Source: CAYONZ01 sp964405465
GTDB taxonomy: Bacteria > Bdellovibrionota > Bdellovibrionia > Bdellovibrionales > JAMPXM01
Length of the DNA: 55,325 bases
NCBI GenBank assembly: GCA_964405465.1
Contig: CAYONZ010000023.1
Span: 1-55,325, forward strand
Direction of reading: 5' to 3'
This document shows, piece after piece, positions 8,321-15,760 of this stretch. The notes under the pieces were generated by a model. That model did no database searches. It was not told where the DNA came from and saw only the letters and a list, made by a program, of their open reading frames with translations. How positions within the stretch are numbered: the stretch's first letter is position 1; each line of letters opens with the position of its first letter. A program made the translations under genes and the position numbers.

Positions 8321-8884
8321 ATGCCTAACAAAATGAAAAATCCCTGGACCAAAATCAACAAGTCAACCAAGCACGAGTCTCCCTGGATCAAAATTGAAGA
8401 ACACGAAGTACTGAGTCCAAGCAAAATCAAGACTACCTACAGTACCGTACACTTTAAAAATCTCGCGGTGGGGGCTCTGCCTCTCGATTCAGACCTTAAT
8501 ACCTATCTTGTTGGGCAGTGGCGCTTCCCACTCGAACAATACACCTGGGAAATCCCCAAAGGAGGATGCCCAGAGAATACGGAACCCTTGGCGACGGCAA
8601 AAAGAGAACTGCAAGAAGAAACTGGCCTAGCCGCCACCGAATGGACCTATCTCTGCAAAGCCCACCCATCCAATTCATGCACGGACGAAATTGCACATCT
8701 GTATTTAGCTAGAAATTTGACTGAGGGCCAAAGCGAACCCGAGGAAACTGAGATTTTGACGATTAAGAAACTCAAATTTAGTGAAGCGGTCGAAATGGTC
8801 TCCCGAGGAGAAATCACCGACGCCCTATCTATCATTGCCATATTGAAGGTTCAGCTTATCCTTGAGAGCGAACAAAAAAAATAA
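8321..8884 (+). CDS. Nudix hydrolase, ADP-ribose pyrophosphatase-like
   Basis: The 187-residue product has a Nudix box with catalytic core KRELQEETGL, preceded by WEIPKGGCPENTEPLATA. The Glu of the GX5E half is replaced by Thr (NTEP), with a Glu one position later; the metal-binding REUxEE part is intact. The WxxPxG and general layout match ADP-ribose/nucleoside diphosphate sugar hydrolases (NudF group). The start at 8321 has no strong ribosome binding site; an alternative ATG is at 8333. It is convergent with the lipoprotein gene at 8920. Substrate not determinable. Confidence 0.8.
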   Translation: MPNKMKNPWTKINKSTKHESPWIKIEEHEVLSPSKIKTTYSTVHFKNLAVGALPLDSDLNTYLVGQWRFPLEQYTWEIPKGGCPENTEPLATAKRELQEETGLAATEWTYLCKAHPSNSCTDEIAHLYLARNLTEGQSEPEETEILTIKKLKFSEAVEMVSRGEITDALSIIAILKVQLILESEQKK

Positions 8885-8919
8885 AGTATCGGCACTTGTA
8901 TTTTTTCGGAGTGGAGAAT

Positions 8920-9243
8920 TCAGTAGCGAAAGCGACACTGATCTAAAAGCAGAGGCTGAACCCCTAGGTCTTCAGCGCTTAAATCATCTGCTCCCGCAAC
9001 CCCAAAAGCCTGGGTGGTCGATTCAAGTCGCGACCGGGCTTCGGTGGCCAAGGGTAAATTGGCATAGCACTGCAAACGTTCCTCATCACCCAAGGCATAG
9101 CTACCCGTGATCTTGGCTCGAGAATCACGTCCACCGCCATCTTTGTCCTTATCGATATCCTTGTCATCCCCTGAGCATCCTACCAGCCCTAACAGCAACA
9201 ACGCCATCGAAAGTGTCTGAGTATATCGCATTGTCTTCTTCAT
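8920..9243 (-). CDS. Small lipoprotein
   Basis: The 107-residue product has a lipoprotein signal (TLSMALLLLGLVGC) with lipobox LVGC, then an Asp/Lys/Gly-rich linker (DDKDIDKDKDGGG) and a short mature domain with two further Cys. The ATG at 9243 is preceded by GAGAGG. No family recognised. Transcribed divergently from apaG. Confidence 0.6.
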   Translation of the reverse strand: MKKTMRYTQTLSMALLLLGLVGCSGDDKDIDKDKDGGGRDSRAKITGSYALGDEERLQCYANLPLATEARSRLESTTQAFGVAGADDLSAEDLGVQPLLLDQCRFRY

Positions 9244-9521
9244 GCACCTCTCATCGGCAAAAGTGCAGAAGTTCTAAACACCCAAGAGCCTCAGATTGAG
9301 ACAAAATACGATTTGTTGAAAAACCTTAACTATCGATTGACGATCTTATCCTTGGTCTAGAATATTGGTCTAGAATGATTTTTACAAAGGTACCCGCTGG
9401 GCTAAAAAATGGCCCAGACCGAATACCAAATTCTGAGCCACACACTTTTGATCGACACAAAATTTAACAGCTCCACCTGGCTGAAACTTGACTTTATGTG
9501 AGTAAAAAAGCAAAGTGCCGC

Positions 9522-9908
9522 ATGCCAATTCGCCAGGTCACCAACAATGTTGCCATTGAGGTCACGACTCAATATTTTTCTGAGCATTCCCAGCCAGAAG
9601 AAGGGCGCTATATCTTTGGCTATAAAATTCGTATTTCAAACCTTGGTCTCAAAACAGTACAACTCGTCAGTCGCCGATGGCTGATCACGGATGCCAAGGG
9701 CGAAACCGAAGAGGTCGAAGGCCCTGGTGTGGTGGGACAACAGCCACATATTGCTCCGGGTTCGAGTTTTGAGTACGAGTCCTTTTGCCCTCTGCCGACC
9801 AAGACAGGATCGATGCAGGGGAGTTACCAAATGCTCACCGACTCAGGTGAAAAGTTTGAAACTGAGATCCCCCAATTCTTTCTTGTCGAACCCAGTAGTC
9901 TTCACTAG
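9522..9908 (+). CDS. apaG: ApaG family protein
   Basis: The 128-residue reading matches ApaG closely: TQYFSEHSQPEEGRYIFGYK, NLGLKTVQLVSRRW, VEGPGVVGQQPHIAPG, GSMQGSYQML and EIPQFFLV in the usual order of this FnIII-like beta-sandwich. In enterobacteria apaG lies near apaH and ksgA and affects Co2+ resistance; the biochemical role is unsettled. I chose ATG 9522 because E. coli ApaG starts a similar distance before the first strand; a GTG at 9498 would add eight residues. Neither start has a clear ribosome binding site. The gene directly precedes mgtE, which fits a link to divalent metals. Confidence 0.9.
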   Translation: MPIRQVTNNVAIEVTTQYFSEHSQPEEGRYIFGYKIRISNLGLKTVQLVSRRWLITDAKGETEEVEGPGVVGQQPHIAPGSSFEYESFCPLPTKTGSMQGSYQMLTDSGEKFETEIPQFFLVEPSSLH

Positions 9909-10095
9909 TTACCTCGTTTTGAACGAGCGAACTAAATCTGGCCAAAACATTTTAACCAAAAACAAATGAAACTCTCTCAATTCAAACGAGCCTTACTCCG
10001 ATGATAAAGACACCATCAAAAAAGTGACGACGCCAAGTCATGAGGTTAAAAATTGATGGAAAAAAACACGAGAGACAGACAGCGCTGAGGTTCTC

Positions 10096-11421
10096 ATGAC
10101 AAATACCATTCCTCACACAAACTCGATTGTTCAAGCTCACCTCGAAGCATGGTCCTATCTGCCCCGTGAAGAACGTCTCGGAATTTTTCGAAGCCTCGCT
10201 TCTGAGGATGCAGAAGATCTTTTTCTTTCAATTGATGTTGGGCAACAGGCCAGTCTCTTTCGCGACTTCACTCGAGGCGAACGGCGCATGTGGATTCGCT
10301 ATCTTGCTCCCGATGATGCCGCCGATTTGATTCAAGAGCTCCCCGAAAATCTCCGCCTCGAAGTGATCGAGCTTGTCGACAACAAAACTAAACTCGAGAT
10401 CACCGGACTTTTATCATACAAAGAAGACGAGGCCGGCGGACTCATGAGCCCGCGCTTTGCCCGCTGTCGCCCCGACATGCTGGTCGCTGAAGCCATACTT
10501 TATGTACGTAAACAGGCTGTTAACACCCAAGATCCCCTGCACTACGTTTATGTTCTCGATTCAAACAATATCTTGCATGGTGTGATGTCCTTGCGCCAAT
10601 TGTTTATCGCTCCTGCAGAGAAAAAGATTTCTGAAGAAATGGAAACCCGGTTGATAAAAATTCCGGATGAGATGAAGCAAGAGGCCATCAGCAGTGTGTT
10701 TACTCAACATCGTTTCGTCGCTCTACCGGTGGTCAATTCACAGAATCAAATGAAGGGGGTCGTCACCCTGGATGACGTGCTCGACGTCTCTCAAGAAGAA
10801 GCCACTGAGGACATGCAAAAACTCGGAGGTACCGAAGCACTCGATGCCCCATACCCAGAAGTCACCTTGCCGCAAATGATAAAAAAACGCGCGGGATGGC
10901 TCACGCTTTTATTTATTGGCGAAATGTTCACAGCCACCGCCATGGCACGCTTTGAAGACGAAATTGCCAAAGCCGTTGTGCTCTCACTTTTTATTCCACT
11001 GATTATTTCAAGCGGCGGTAACTCTGGCTCCCAAGCCACATCGCTCATTATTCGAGCAATGGCTCTTAAAGAATTGCGCCTGAAAGATTGGTGGCGAGTG
11101 TTTTTACGTGAACTTGTTTGCGGGGCCTCACTGGGTTTAATTCTCGCCTCGATCGGGATGACTCGTATTATGTTATGGCCCAATCACCAAGACCTCTACA
11201 CCCAACACTTTCGCATGGTGGCACTAGCCGTCGGAACAAGCCTTGTCGGAGTTGTGCTGTTTGGATCGCTTATTGGCTCGATGCTGCCCTTTTTGCTCAG
11301 GAGAATGCGCCTTGACCCTGCCAGTGCCTCAGCCCCTCTGGTTGCGACTTTGGTGGATGTCACCGGCCTAGTGATCTACTTTGAGGTCGCCAAGATGATT
11401 CTGCGCGGAACACTTCTTTAA
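10096..11421 (+). CDS. mgtE: Magnesium transporter MgtE
   Basis: The 441-residue protein has the MgtE layout: N-terminal helical superhelix domain (about 1-135, with repeats such as LAPDDAADLIQELP), tandem CBS domains (about 140-260; MSLRQLF, GVVTLDDVLDV), a connecting plug helix, and five membrane helices at the C-terminus. The pore-forming segment IISSGGNSGSQATSLIIRA and the closing PLVATLVDVTGLVIYF are clear. It would admit Mg2+ under control of Mg2+ binding to the cytosolic domains. The ATG has GAGG upstream. The 187-nt leader was examined for an Mg2+ riboswitch but none could be recognised. Confidence 0.95.
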   Translation: MTNTIPHTNSIVQAHLEAWSYLPREERLGIFRSLASEDAEDLFLSIDVGQQASLFRDFTRGERRMWIRYLAPDDAADLIQELPENLRLEVIELVDNKTKLEITGLLSYKEDEAGGLMSPRFARCRPDMLVAEAILYVRKQAVNTQDPLHYVYVLDSNNILHGVMSLRQLFIAPAEKKISEEMETRLIKIPDEMKQEAISSVFTQHRFVALPVVNSQNQMKGVVTLDDVLDVSQEEATEDMQKLGGTEALDAPYPEVTLPQMIKKRAGWLTLLFIGEMFTATAMARFEDEIAKAVVLSLFIPLIISSGGNSGSQATSLIIRAMALKELRLKDWWRVFLRELVCGASLGLILASIGMTRIMLWPNHQDLYTQHFRMVALAVGTSLVGVVLFGSLIGSMLPFLLRRMRLDPASASAPLVATLVDVTGLVIYFEVAKMILRGTLL

Positions 11422-11450
11422 CCAAAAAAAAGAAACCATTCAGCCTTTCA

Positions 11451-11484
11451 ACCAAAATTAAATCGCAGTAGATTTAATTTTGGT
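11451..11484. terminator. Strong hairpin after mgtE
   Basis: A perfect 14-bp inverted repeat, ACCAAAATTAAATC (11451-11464) and its complement (11471-11484), with a 6-nt loop GCAGTA, lies 30 nt after the mgtE stop. It is AT-rich and lacks a long T run, so it is a probable but not classical terminator. Confidence 0.5.
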
Positions 11485-11485
11485 A

Positions 11486-11514
11486 TTGACAGTTTGCCGG
11501 ACGATTTGTAGCTT
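11486..11514 (+). promoter_or_regulatory. Promoter of tRNA-Gly
   Basis: A perfect -35 TTGACA at 11486-11491 is followed after 17 nt by TAGCTT (11509-11514) as a weaker -10. The expected start is about 12 nt before the mature tRNA. Immediately downstream of the mgtE hairpin. Confidence 0.5.
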
Positions 11515-11532
11515 AGCTGCTCACGATTAAAT

Positions 11533-11608
11533 GCGGGTGTAGCTCAGTTGATAGAGCGTCGCCTTGCCAAGGCGAAGGCCGTGGGTTTGAGTCCCATCAC
11601 CCGCTCCA
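11533..11608 (+). tRNA. tRNA-Gly (anticodon GCC)
   Basis: The 76-nt cloverleaf is complete. Acceptor stem GCGGGTG (11533-11539) pairs with CACCCGC (11598-11604), followed by discriminator T and an encoded CCA. The D arm GCTCAGTTGATAGAGC and the anticodon stem TCGCC/GGCGA with loop TTGCCAA are clear, giving anticodon GCC at 11566-11568. The T arm GTGGG-TTTGAGT-CCCAT is intact. It marks the left edge of the accessory block; no copy of its 3' end was noticed elsewhere in the window. Confidence 0.97.
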
Positions 11609-11684
11609 TTTCACATCAGTGAAATGTTTGGTTCCCGCAGAAAAATCAAAACAGTCGAACAAAATAACTTTTTGTTAATTTGAA

Positions 11685-12122
11685 TTACAAGTGAAGACGG
11701 CGGACGGCTTCAGCAGCCGAAACAATCGCTATACCTTGAATTTCACCGAGGTGAAGTAAATCGGTCTTGTCGCCCGTAACGACAAAAGTCGCTTCGCCAT
11801 CAACTGCGGCTTCAAGGAACATATTGTCGTCAGGGTCTGGGCTCTGTCGAATTTGCGAGACAATCTCCACGCGCTCGGTCCAGTGAACGAGGTAAGCCGC
11901 GATGTCTCTAATAAATTCGTCGGTGATTTTTTTGAACTTGCGAATGCGCGGATAGTTCAAAACCCGCAAGTACTCGTCAACGATGGGATCGCTGACGAGA
12001 TGGATCGCATTCTTATTTTTGACAGCATCAAGAATTTTAACTGGCGGACTGTGGGCGGAAGAAATCAGTCCGCTCACGAAAACATTCGTGTCGATAACGA
12101 CCGTTGGAATTTTCTTAGACAC
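11685..12122 (-). CDS. PIN-domain toxin of a type II toxin-antitoxin pair
   Basis: The 145-residue protein is a PIN-domain ribonuclease of the COG1569 type. Conserved acidic residues are visible in VVIDTNVFVSGL, VDEYLRVL, SPDPDDNMFLEAA and FVVTGDKTDLL. It would cleave RNA when not bound by its antitoxin. The most likely start is the GTG at 12122, which overlaps the last codons of the antitoxin gene (GTGTCTAA, 8 bp), giving a typical PIN length; a longer frame reaching 12209 would run far into the antitoxin gene. Confidence 0.85.
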   Translation of the reverse strand: MSKKIPTVVIDTNVFVSGLISSAHSPPVKILDAVKNKNAIHLVSDPIVDEYLRVLNYPRIRKFKKITDEFIRDIAAYLVHWTERVEIVSQIRQSPDPDDNMFLEAAVDGEATFVVTGDKTDLLHLGEIQGIAIVSAAEAVRRLHL

Positions 12123-12384
12123 GACGACGCTTATCTTTTCTGACCGCTTTGATAGCCTCATCAACAGCCGATTCAATTTCGTCTTCGCTAAGACCACTAT
12201 TGGCTTCACGGACTTCCGCGATGGCCTTCCACGGGTTGATGTTTTGAAGAGCCTTTCGCACAGTCAAGGCTTGAGCGAATATTCCGCTGATGGACGTGCC
12301 TCGATCAAAGGCCTCCTTAGCCACCTCTTCGTGAACGTCGGGCGTAACTCTCACATGAATCTGACCTTTGAATGCTCGACCCAT
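12115..12384 (-). CDS. Ribbon-helix-helix antitoxin partner of PIN toxin
   Basis: The 89-residue protein begins MGRAFKGQIHVRVTPDVHEE: a short beta strand (IHVRV) followed by two helices, the RHH/CopG-type DNA-binding fold. The C-terminal half is acidic and helical (LSEDEIESAVDEAIKA), suited to covering the toxin. The ATG at 12384 has a near-perfect GGAGG ribosome binding site at good spacing, so the longer upstream frame is ignored. It overlaps the toxin gene by 8 bp and is first in the operon. Confidence 0.85.
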   Translation of the reverse strand: MGRAFKGQIHVRVTPDVHEEVAKEAFDRGTSISGIFAQALTVRKALQNINPWKAIAEVREANSGLSEDEIESAVDEAIKAVRKDKRRRV

Positions 12385-12385
12385 A

Positions 12386-12423
12386 GGTATACCTCCACTT
12401 GTATACCAATATACCACGGTATA
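12386..12423 (-). promoter_or_regulatory. Operator-like repeats upstream of the RHH antitoxin
   Basis: GGTATACC (12386-12393, palindrome overlapping the ribosome binding site), GTATACC (12401-12407) and the inverted pair TATACC-AC-GGTATA (12410-12423) repeat one core within 38 bp. RHH antitoxins bind such short repeats cooperatively, so this is a good candidate for the autoregulatory operator. Confidence 0.6.
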
Positions 12424-12495
12424 TTAAAAGAGTAAACCGTCAATATATCCAGTCGTTACACAGGTTTAACTGGTCTTATTTTTACCCTTGGATTT

Positions 12496-12519
12496 TTAAG
12501 GCGAAAGAATTTTACTCAT
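12496..12519 (-). pseudogene. 7-codon stub in the position of an AbiEii toxin gene
   Basis: An ATG overlapping the AbiEi-type gene's TGA (ATGA) opens MSKILSP and then meets TAA. This is exactly where the second, toxin gene of an AbiE operon would start. Only about 70 bp separate the stop from the operator repeats of the RHH/PIN pair, so the body of the toxin is missing. It may instead be a chance start. Confidence 0.35.
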
Positions 12520-13082
12520 GCCATTGCCTCAAGATAAGGAAGTATACTACGAACAACGCCGAGCTTTTTGGACATATCCAATACTTTCGATGGTGTTGTT
12601 ATTTTTGCCTTAACAGCTTCACGCAAGGCACTGATAGCAACGTTGCTTCCAAGCATTCGTTTATAAAAGAAAGCTTCCACAATAGTGCGCTCAATAGAAG
12701 TAATACTGTAGCCATTTTTTTTATGAATTCCAATATTCCACTGAGGATCTACTTGCCGAAGAATTTTGAGACTTTTTTCCCTTGTGCGTTTTGATTTTGG
12801 TACCGTAACCCAAGTTTGACGAGGAATTTGATCCGTAAGACCATAGACGGACAATGCAGACAGCAAACAAATTACCGAAGGTTCGCCTGTGATCAACGTG
12901 GCTACTTTGAATTGATTTTCTTCGTTATAGTCGATGTTTATGGGCATATAAACGCCCCTAGAGACAGAATAACACTGCTCACTAGCAACCAGTCGTCTTA
13001 ATGTACTGAATGTGAGCCCCGCATCAAGCGCTTGTTGATAAGTAAATGGCCCTTTCTGAAGGGCTTTTGGCAGTTTAGTCAT
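12516..13082 (-). CDS. AbiEi-type antitoxin / transcriptional regulator, orphan
   Basis: The 188-residue protein has the AbiEi layout: an N-terminal winged-helix part (GPFTYQQALDAGLTFSTLRR, then RGVYMP) and a C-terminal antitoxin part (SVICLLSALSVYGLTDQIP, WVTVPKSKRTR, SITSIERTIVEAFFYKR, ALREAVKA). AbiEi normally represses the abiE operon and neutralises the AbiEii nucleotidyltransferase. Here no AbiEii gene follows. An inverted repeat abuts the start codon (13083-13130). There is no obvious ribosome binding site, so the start could differ, though the N-terminus fits the family. Confidence 0.8.
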   Translation of the reverse strand: MTKLPKALQKGPFTYQQALDAGLTFSTLRRLVASEQCYSVSRGVYMPINIDYNEENQFKVATLITGEPSVICLLSALSVYGLTDQIPRQTWVTVPKSKRTREKSLKILRQVDPQWNIGIHKKNGYSITSIERTIVEAFFYKRMLGSNVAISALREAVKAKITTPSKVLDMSKKLGVVRSILPYLEAMA

Positions 13083-13130
13083 ATGAATATAAATTGACTT
13101 TTTGCATTAAATATGTCAACTCATATTTAT
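13083..13130 (-). promoter_or_regulatory. Inverted repeat at the AbiEi-type gene start
   Basis: Arms 13083-13098 and 13115-13130 are inverted repeats matching at 13 of 16 positions (ending in TTGAC and GTCAA on the inner sides), with a 16-nt spacer. AbiEi proteins are known to bind inverted repeats in their own promoter, so this is a plausible self-regulation site. Confidence 0.5.
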
Positions 13131-13438
13131 CTTAAGGTTCATTTTGCGACGAAATTGATAACTTGAATCACTCGTATATTGCCTCTATTCAACTCTGGAT
13201 TAATCCAAGTCCGATTGAGTATTGGCTTCCTATGTCGGATGGGCAGACAATCGATATCTTGAGAGAACCGCCTTCGGGATGAGTTCTTTAAAGAAATACA
13301 CTTAACGCGAAGGTCTGTTTCAGCAAAGATCAATATAGAAAATAGACCAAATCTTGAATAAGAAACAAATAAGTTTGAATTCTACAAAGCTTCAAAATAC
13401 GATTTAATAAAAATTTAGTTTCATTAGCAGGAGGAGTT
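13131..13438. other. Intergenic stretch without a supported gene
   Basis: The AT-rich spacer lies between the divergent AbiEi-type gene and the exported-protein gene at 13439. A 64-codon minus-strand frame at 13139-13333 has no ribosome binding site and no recognisable protein features. I see promoter-like AT-rich stretches but no distinct RNA or repeat. Confidence 0.4.
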
Positions 13439-13930
13439 ATGAAAATTATTTTTAATGTATTAATTTTTCTTTTCGCCGGTTATGCCCATGCCAACGTTGG
13501 TGCGATTTTCACTGCTGATGAAGCGACCTTGATTATTCAAGGAAACGACACTGATGCCAGCTCCCTCTATGCGGCAATGAATGTTGCTCCCTCAAACGAC
13601 GGCAACAAACTTACAAAGCATATCAACTACGAAACTATGTATGCTCAGCCAGTATTTGATTTGACATGCAATGAATCGCAGTTGACCAAAGTTTTTTCGT
13701 GCACGCTTAAATTTTCATCGCCTGGAGCTGTAATTAGCAAAGATCAAAAGTGGGTATTAATGGGAATTAATGACAGAATAGATTCTCGACATTTTGCAAA
13801 GTTGTTCAATGATGTTTCGAGCGATCACTATCGTGCAGAAGTCTTTCGTTCTATTGATGGAACACTTCATATTTGGAAGACTTATGATAGCACAGGCGGA
13901 GTTGTTTCTTTCACAATATCATACAATTAA
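13439..13930 (+). CDS. Exported protein of unknown function
   Basis: The 163-residue product has a clear signal peptide (MKIIFNVLIFLFAGYAHA) and a mature domain with two Cys (DLTCNE, FSCTL) that may form a disulfide. The ATG is preceded by GGAGGAG, an excellent ribosome binding site. AT-rich, like its neighbours in the accessory block. No family recognised. Confidence 0.6.
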   Translation: MKIIFNVLIFLFAGYAHANVGAIFTADEATLIIQGNDTDASSLYAAMNVAPSNDGNKLTKHINYETMYAQPVFDLTCNESQLTKVFSCTLKFSSPGAVISKDQKWVLMGINDRIDSRHFAKLFNDVSSDHYRAEVFRSIDGTLHIWKTYDSTGGVVSFTISYN

Positions 13931-14093
13931 ATAAAAAGACTACCCGAGCGGTACTTTGCAATCGTCGACTACATCTTTTGCTGACCTTCTACCTGAGACA
14001 TAGTCGTCGACAGCACGGCGTTTGTCCGCTTCACTAAACTGATAGGCTCATTGATTCCAACTCAGCGCGCGCAGTCCTGTTTCGGCCTTAAAC

Positions 14094-14969
14094 TTAAATA
14101 CGCAGACATTCATTGCGAACTAATGAGGCCATTTTTTTTAACTCTTTAGTCTCATTGGCACTTTTTCTGGTTATCAAATACACATTACGTTTAATCTCTT
14201 TTAATTTTTTTGGGCCCGGAATCCTAACTAGTTTCGATGAATTTAATAAATTTTTATTGTGATGATGGATAACAAAAAGTGGTGCATAAATTACGGCCTC
14301 TCCTGCGCGAACTAAAGCCAAACCACTTTCCATCATATCAACGCGAAATTTACAGAAACGTGGTATTTCATTTTCAGGCCAACCATCAAGACCTTTTACT
14401 CCTGTAGGAGCTCCTGACACTGGAGAAATGGGAGTTACAAAAGGCAGTTCGGAAAAGTCCACGGATGAAAATTTCCCTTTTAATCCGTGAATACCCATTT
14501 CAATTGTTCCCATTAAAATGAACTCGATACCTTTGGTTGGAATGGGCTCATAGGTTAATCCGATATCCGAAACACCATCAACAATTGCAGCCTCCAACTT
14601 TCCTGGTAATAATTCGCGAAGTTCCAACTGTGTATTTGGGAAATATTTTCCCCAACAATGACCAATCAAGTGCGTGCTAAAGACTTCGAAGGTCGCCACC
14701 TTAACGACTTTGTCAGTATTCACCCGTTTGCTCGCAAGGCGATCTTCAGCATTTAACAAATCCGCGATTTTAGGCAAAATCTGAACACCCTCTTCAGTGA
14801 GCTCAATATTTCGTCCCCTCTGTATGAGCAAACTCATTCCCAATTGCTCCTGTAATACTTTAAGCGATTTTGACAGGGCACTGTGGGACATATTCAGCAC
14901 TTCCGCTGATTTTCGCAGATTCATTAATTCAGATACAGTTTGAAACTGCCGAAGGCGATTGGTCTCCAT
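14094..14969 (-). CDS. LysR family transcriptional regulator
   Basis: The 291-residue protein has the N-terminal LysR winged helix (METNRLRQFQTVSELMNLRK, SAEVLNMSHSALSKSLKVLQ, LLIQRGRNIELTEEG). A periplasmic-binding-protein-like effector domain follows. It is divergent from the small exported protein at 15053, with a palindrome between them, the classic LysR arrangement. Effector unknown. Confidence 0.85.
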   Translation of the reverse strand: METNRLRQFQTVSELMNLRKSAEVLNMSHSALSKSLKVLQEQLGMSLLIQRGRNIELTEEGVQILPKIADLLNAEDRLASKRVNTDKVVKVATFEVFSTHLIGHCWGKYFPNTQLELRELLPGKLEAAIVDGVSDIGLTYEPIPTKGIEFILMGTIEMGIHGLKGKFSSVDFSELPFVTPISPVSGAPTGVKGLDGWPENEIPRFCKFRVDMMESGLALVRAGEAVIYAPLFVIHHHNKNLLNSSKLVRIPGPKKLKEIKRNVYLITRKSANETKELKKMASLVRNECLRI

Positions 14970-14986
14970 ATAGAACCAATAATGTC

Positions 14987-15003
14987 ATAATATTCGATAT
15001 TAT
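14987..15003. promoter_or_regulatory. Candidate LysR operator
   Basis: ATAATAT-TCG-ATATTAT is a perfect 7-bp inverted repeat with a 3-nt spacer in the 83-bp divergent intergenic region. It fits the T-N11-A type dyad bound by LysR proteins. Confidence 0.5.
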
Positions 15004-15052
15004 TCACCAGTAATTTTTGCTAAATACCTTTTAAATCAATAGAAAGGAACTT

Positions 15053-15448
15053 ATGAAAAGATTATTAGCTCTCAATGTATTTATCGTACTTTTTGGGATG
15101 GCAGCACAGGCCGAGCAATCCTGTTCAGTTCATGTAGAAAATCAATCTGTATGCGGTGATGGTGAAATGCGGATTACTATTGGAGAATCTGTCATTGGAA
15201 ATTCATCCTTCTTGCTGCATGCCGGGGATGTCGGTTGCTGGTTCCTTCCTTCCAATTTCAGTGGACAACTAAAAAGCATTGGAACTAATGAGTTTCAATT
15301 AATAGCCACGGCTGTAGATGGCAACGCTGTGTTGACACGAAAAATTGGACAAATTCAGATTAGTGGCGATAGAATTCGATTCTCTCAGAACCCGATTGAA
15401 CGTATTGATGGCCTCCGCTCAGCTACTTACGATCTGGTATGTAAATAG
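15053..15448 (+). CDS. Small exported protein of unknown function
   Basis: The 131-residue product has a signal peptide (MKRLLALNVFIVLFGMAAQA) and a mature beta-rich domain with Cys at SCSVHV, VCGDGE, GCWFLP and the C-terminal VCK, suggesting two disulfides. AAAGGAAC precedes the ATG. It is likely controlled by the divergent LysR gene. No family recognised. Confidence 0.6.
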   Translation: MKRLLALNVFIVLFGMAAQAEQSCSVHVENQSVCGDGEMRITIGESVIGNSSFLLHAGDVGCWFLPSNFSGQLKSIGTNEFQLIATAVDGNAVLTRKIGQIQISGDRIRFSQNPIERIDGLRSATYDLVCK

Positions 15449-15473
15449 ATTCTAGTGAATTCAGTCATCCACC

Positions 15474-15718
15474 TCTTGATGAAACTTATTTTTTGCAAAA
15501 ATCTCGTAGCTCGCTTAACGGGGTGGCTTCGTCGGTCAGGCCTAAGTCTTTTAAGGTCAATCCGCGCGCCTTTAGAACTTGAAATGGAAAATCATCATCT
15601 TTGCCGAAAAGCCTTAGGTCTTGATTGAATACCGAATCTTTCGCAGCTTCTGCTAGCCCGACAAATTCAATGCCCTTGTCTTTATAGGCCTGAAGCATTT
15701 CAGGCCTATCTCGGCATT
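15474..15718 (-). pseudogene. Duplicated 3' fragment of the polysaccharide deacetylase gene
   Basis: From about 15474 to 15718 the sequence is roughly 95% identical to about 20707-20951, the 3' end of the deacetylase gene on the same strand. It includes the stop codon (15486-15488 matching 20719-20721). The fragment encodes the last ~75 residues (from about LLQAYK to ELRDFCKK) without the TFDD or HxxxH catalytic motifs. The open frame continues upstream into unrelated sequence to an ATG at 15749 with no ribosome binding site. It is almost certainly non-functional, and similarity ends abruptly. Confidence 0.8.
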
Positions 15719-15760
15719 TCGCTCGTGACGGACAGCAATCTCCCGGCATAACATTTATGC

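Noticed and set aside
9909..10095. Possible Mg2+ riboswitch before mgtE
   Set aside because: Checked for a conserved multi-helix leader, but I could not recognise M-box elements and cannot fold it here.
11533..11608. tRNA-Gly as a phage or island attachment site with a duplicated 3' end
   Set aside because: No second copy of the tRNA 3' end and no integrase were noticed in the window; only the gene content hints at an island.
13139..13333. 64-codon minus-strand frame between the AbiEi-type gene and the exported-protein gene
   Set aside because: No ribosome binding site, no recognisable composition or motif; most likely chance in AT-rich spacer DNA.
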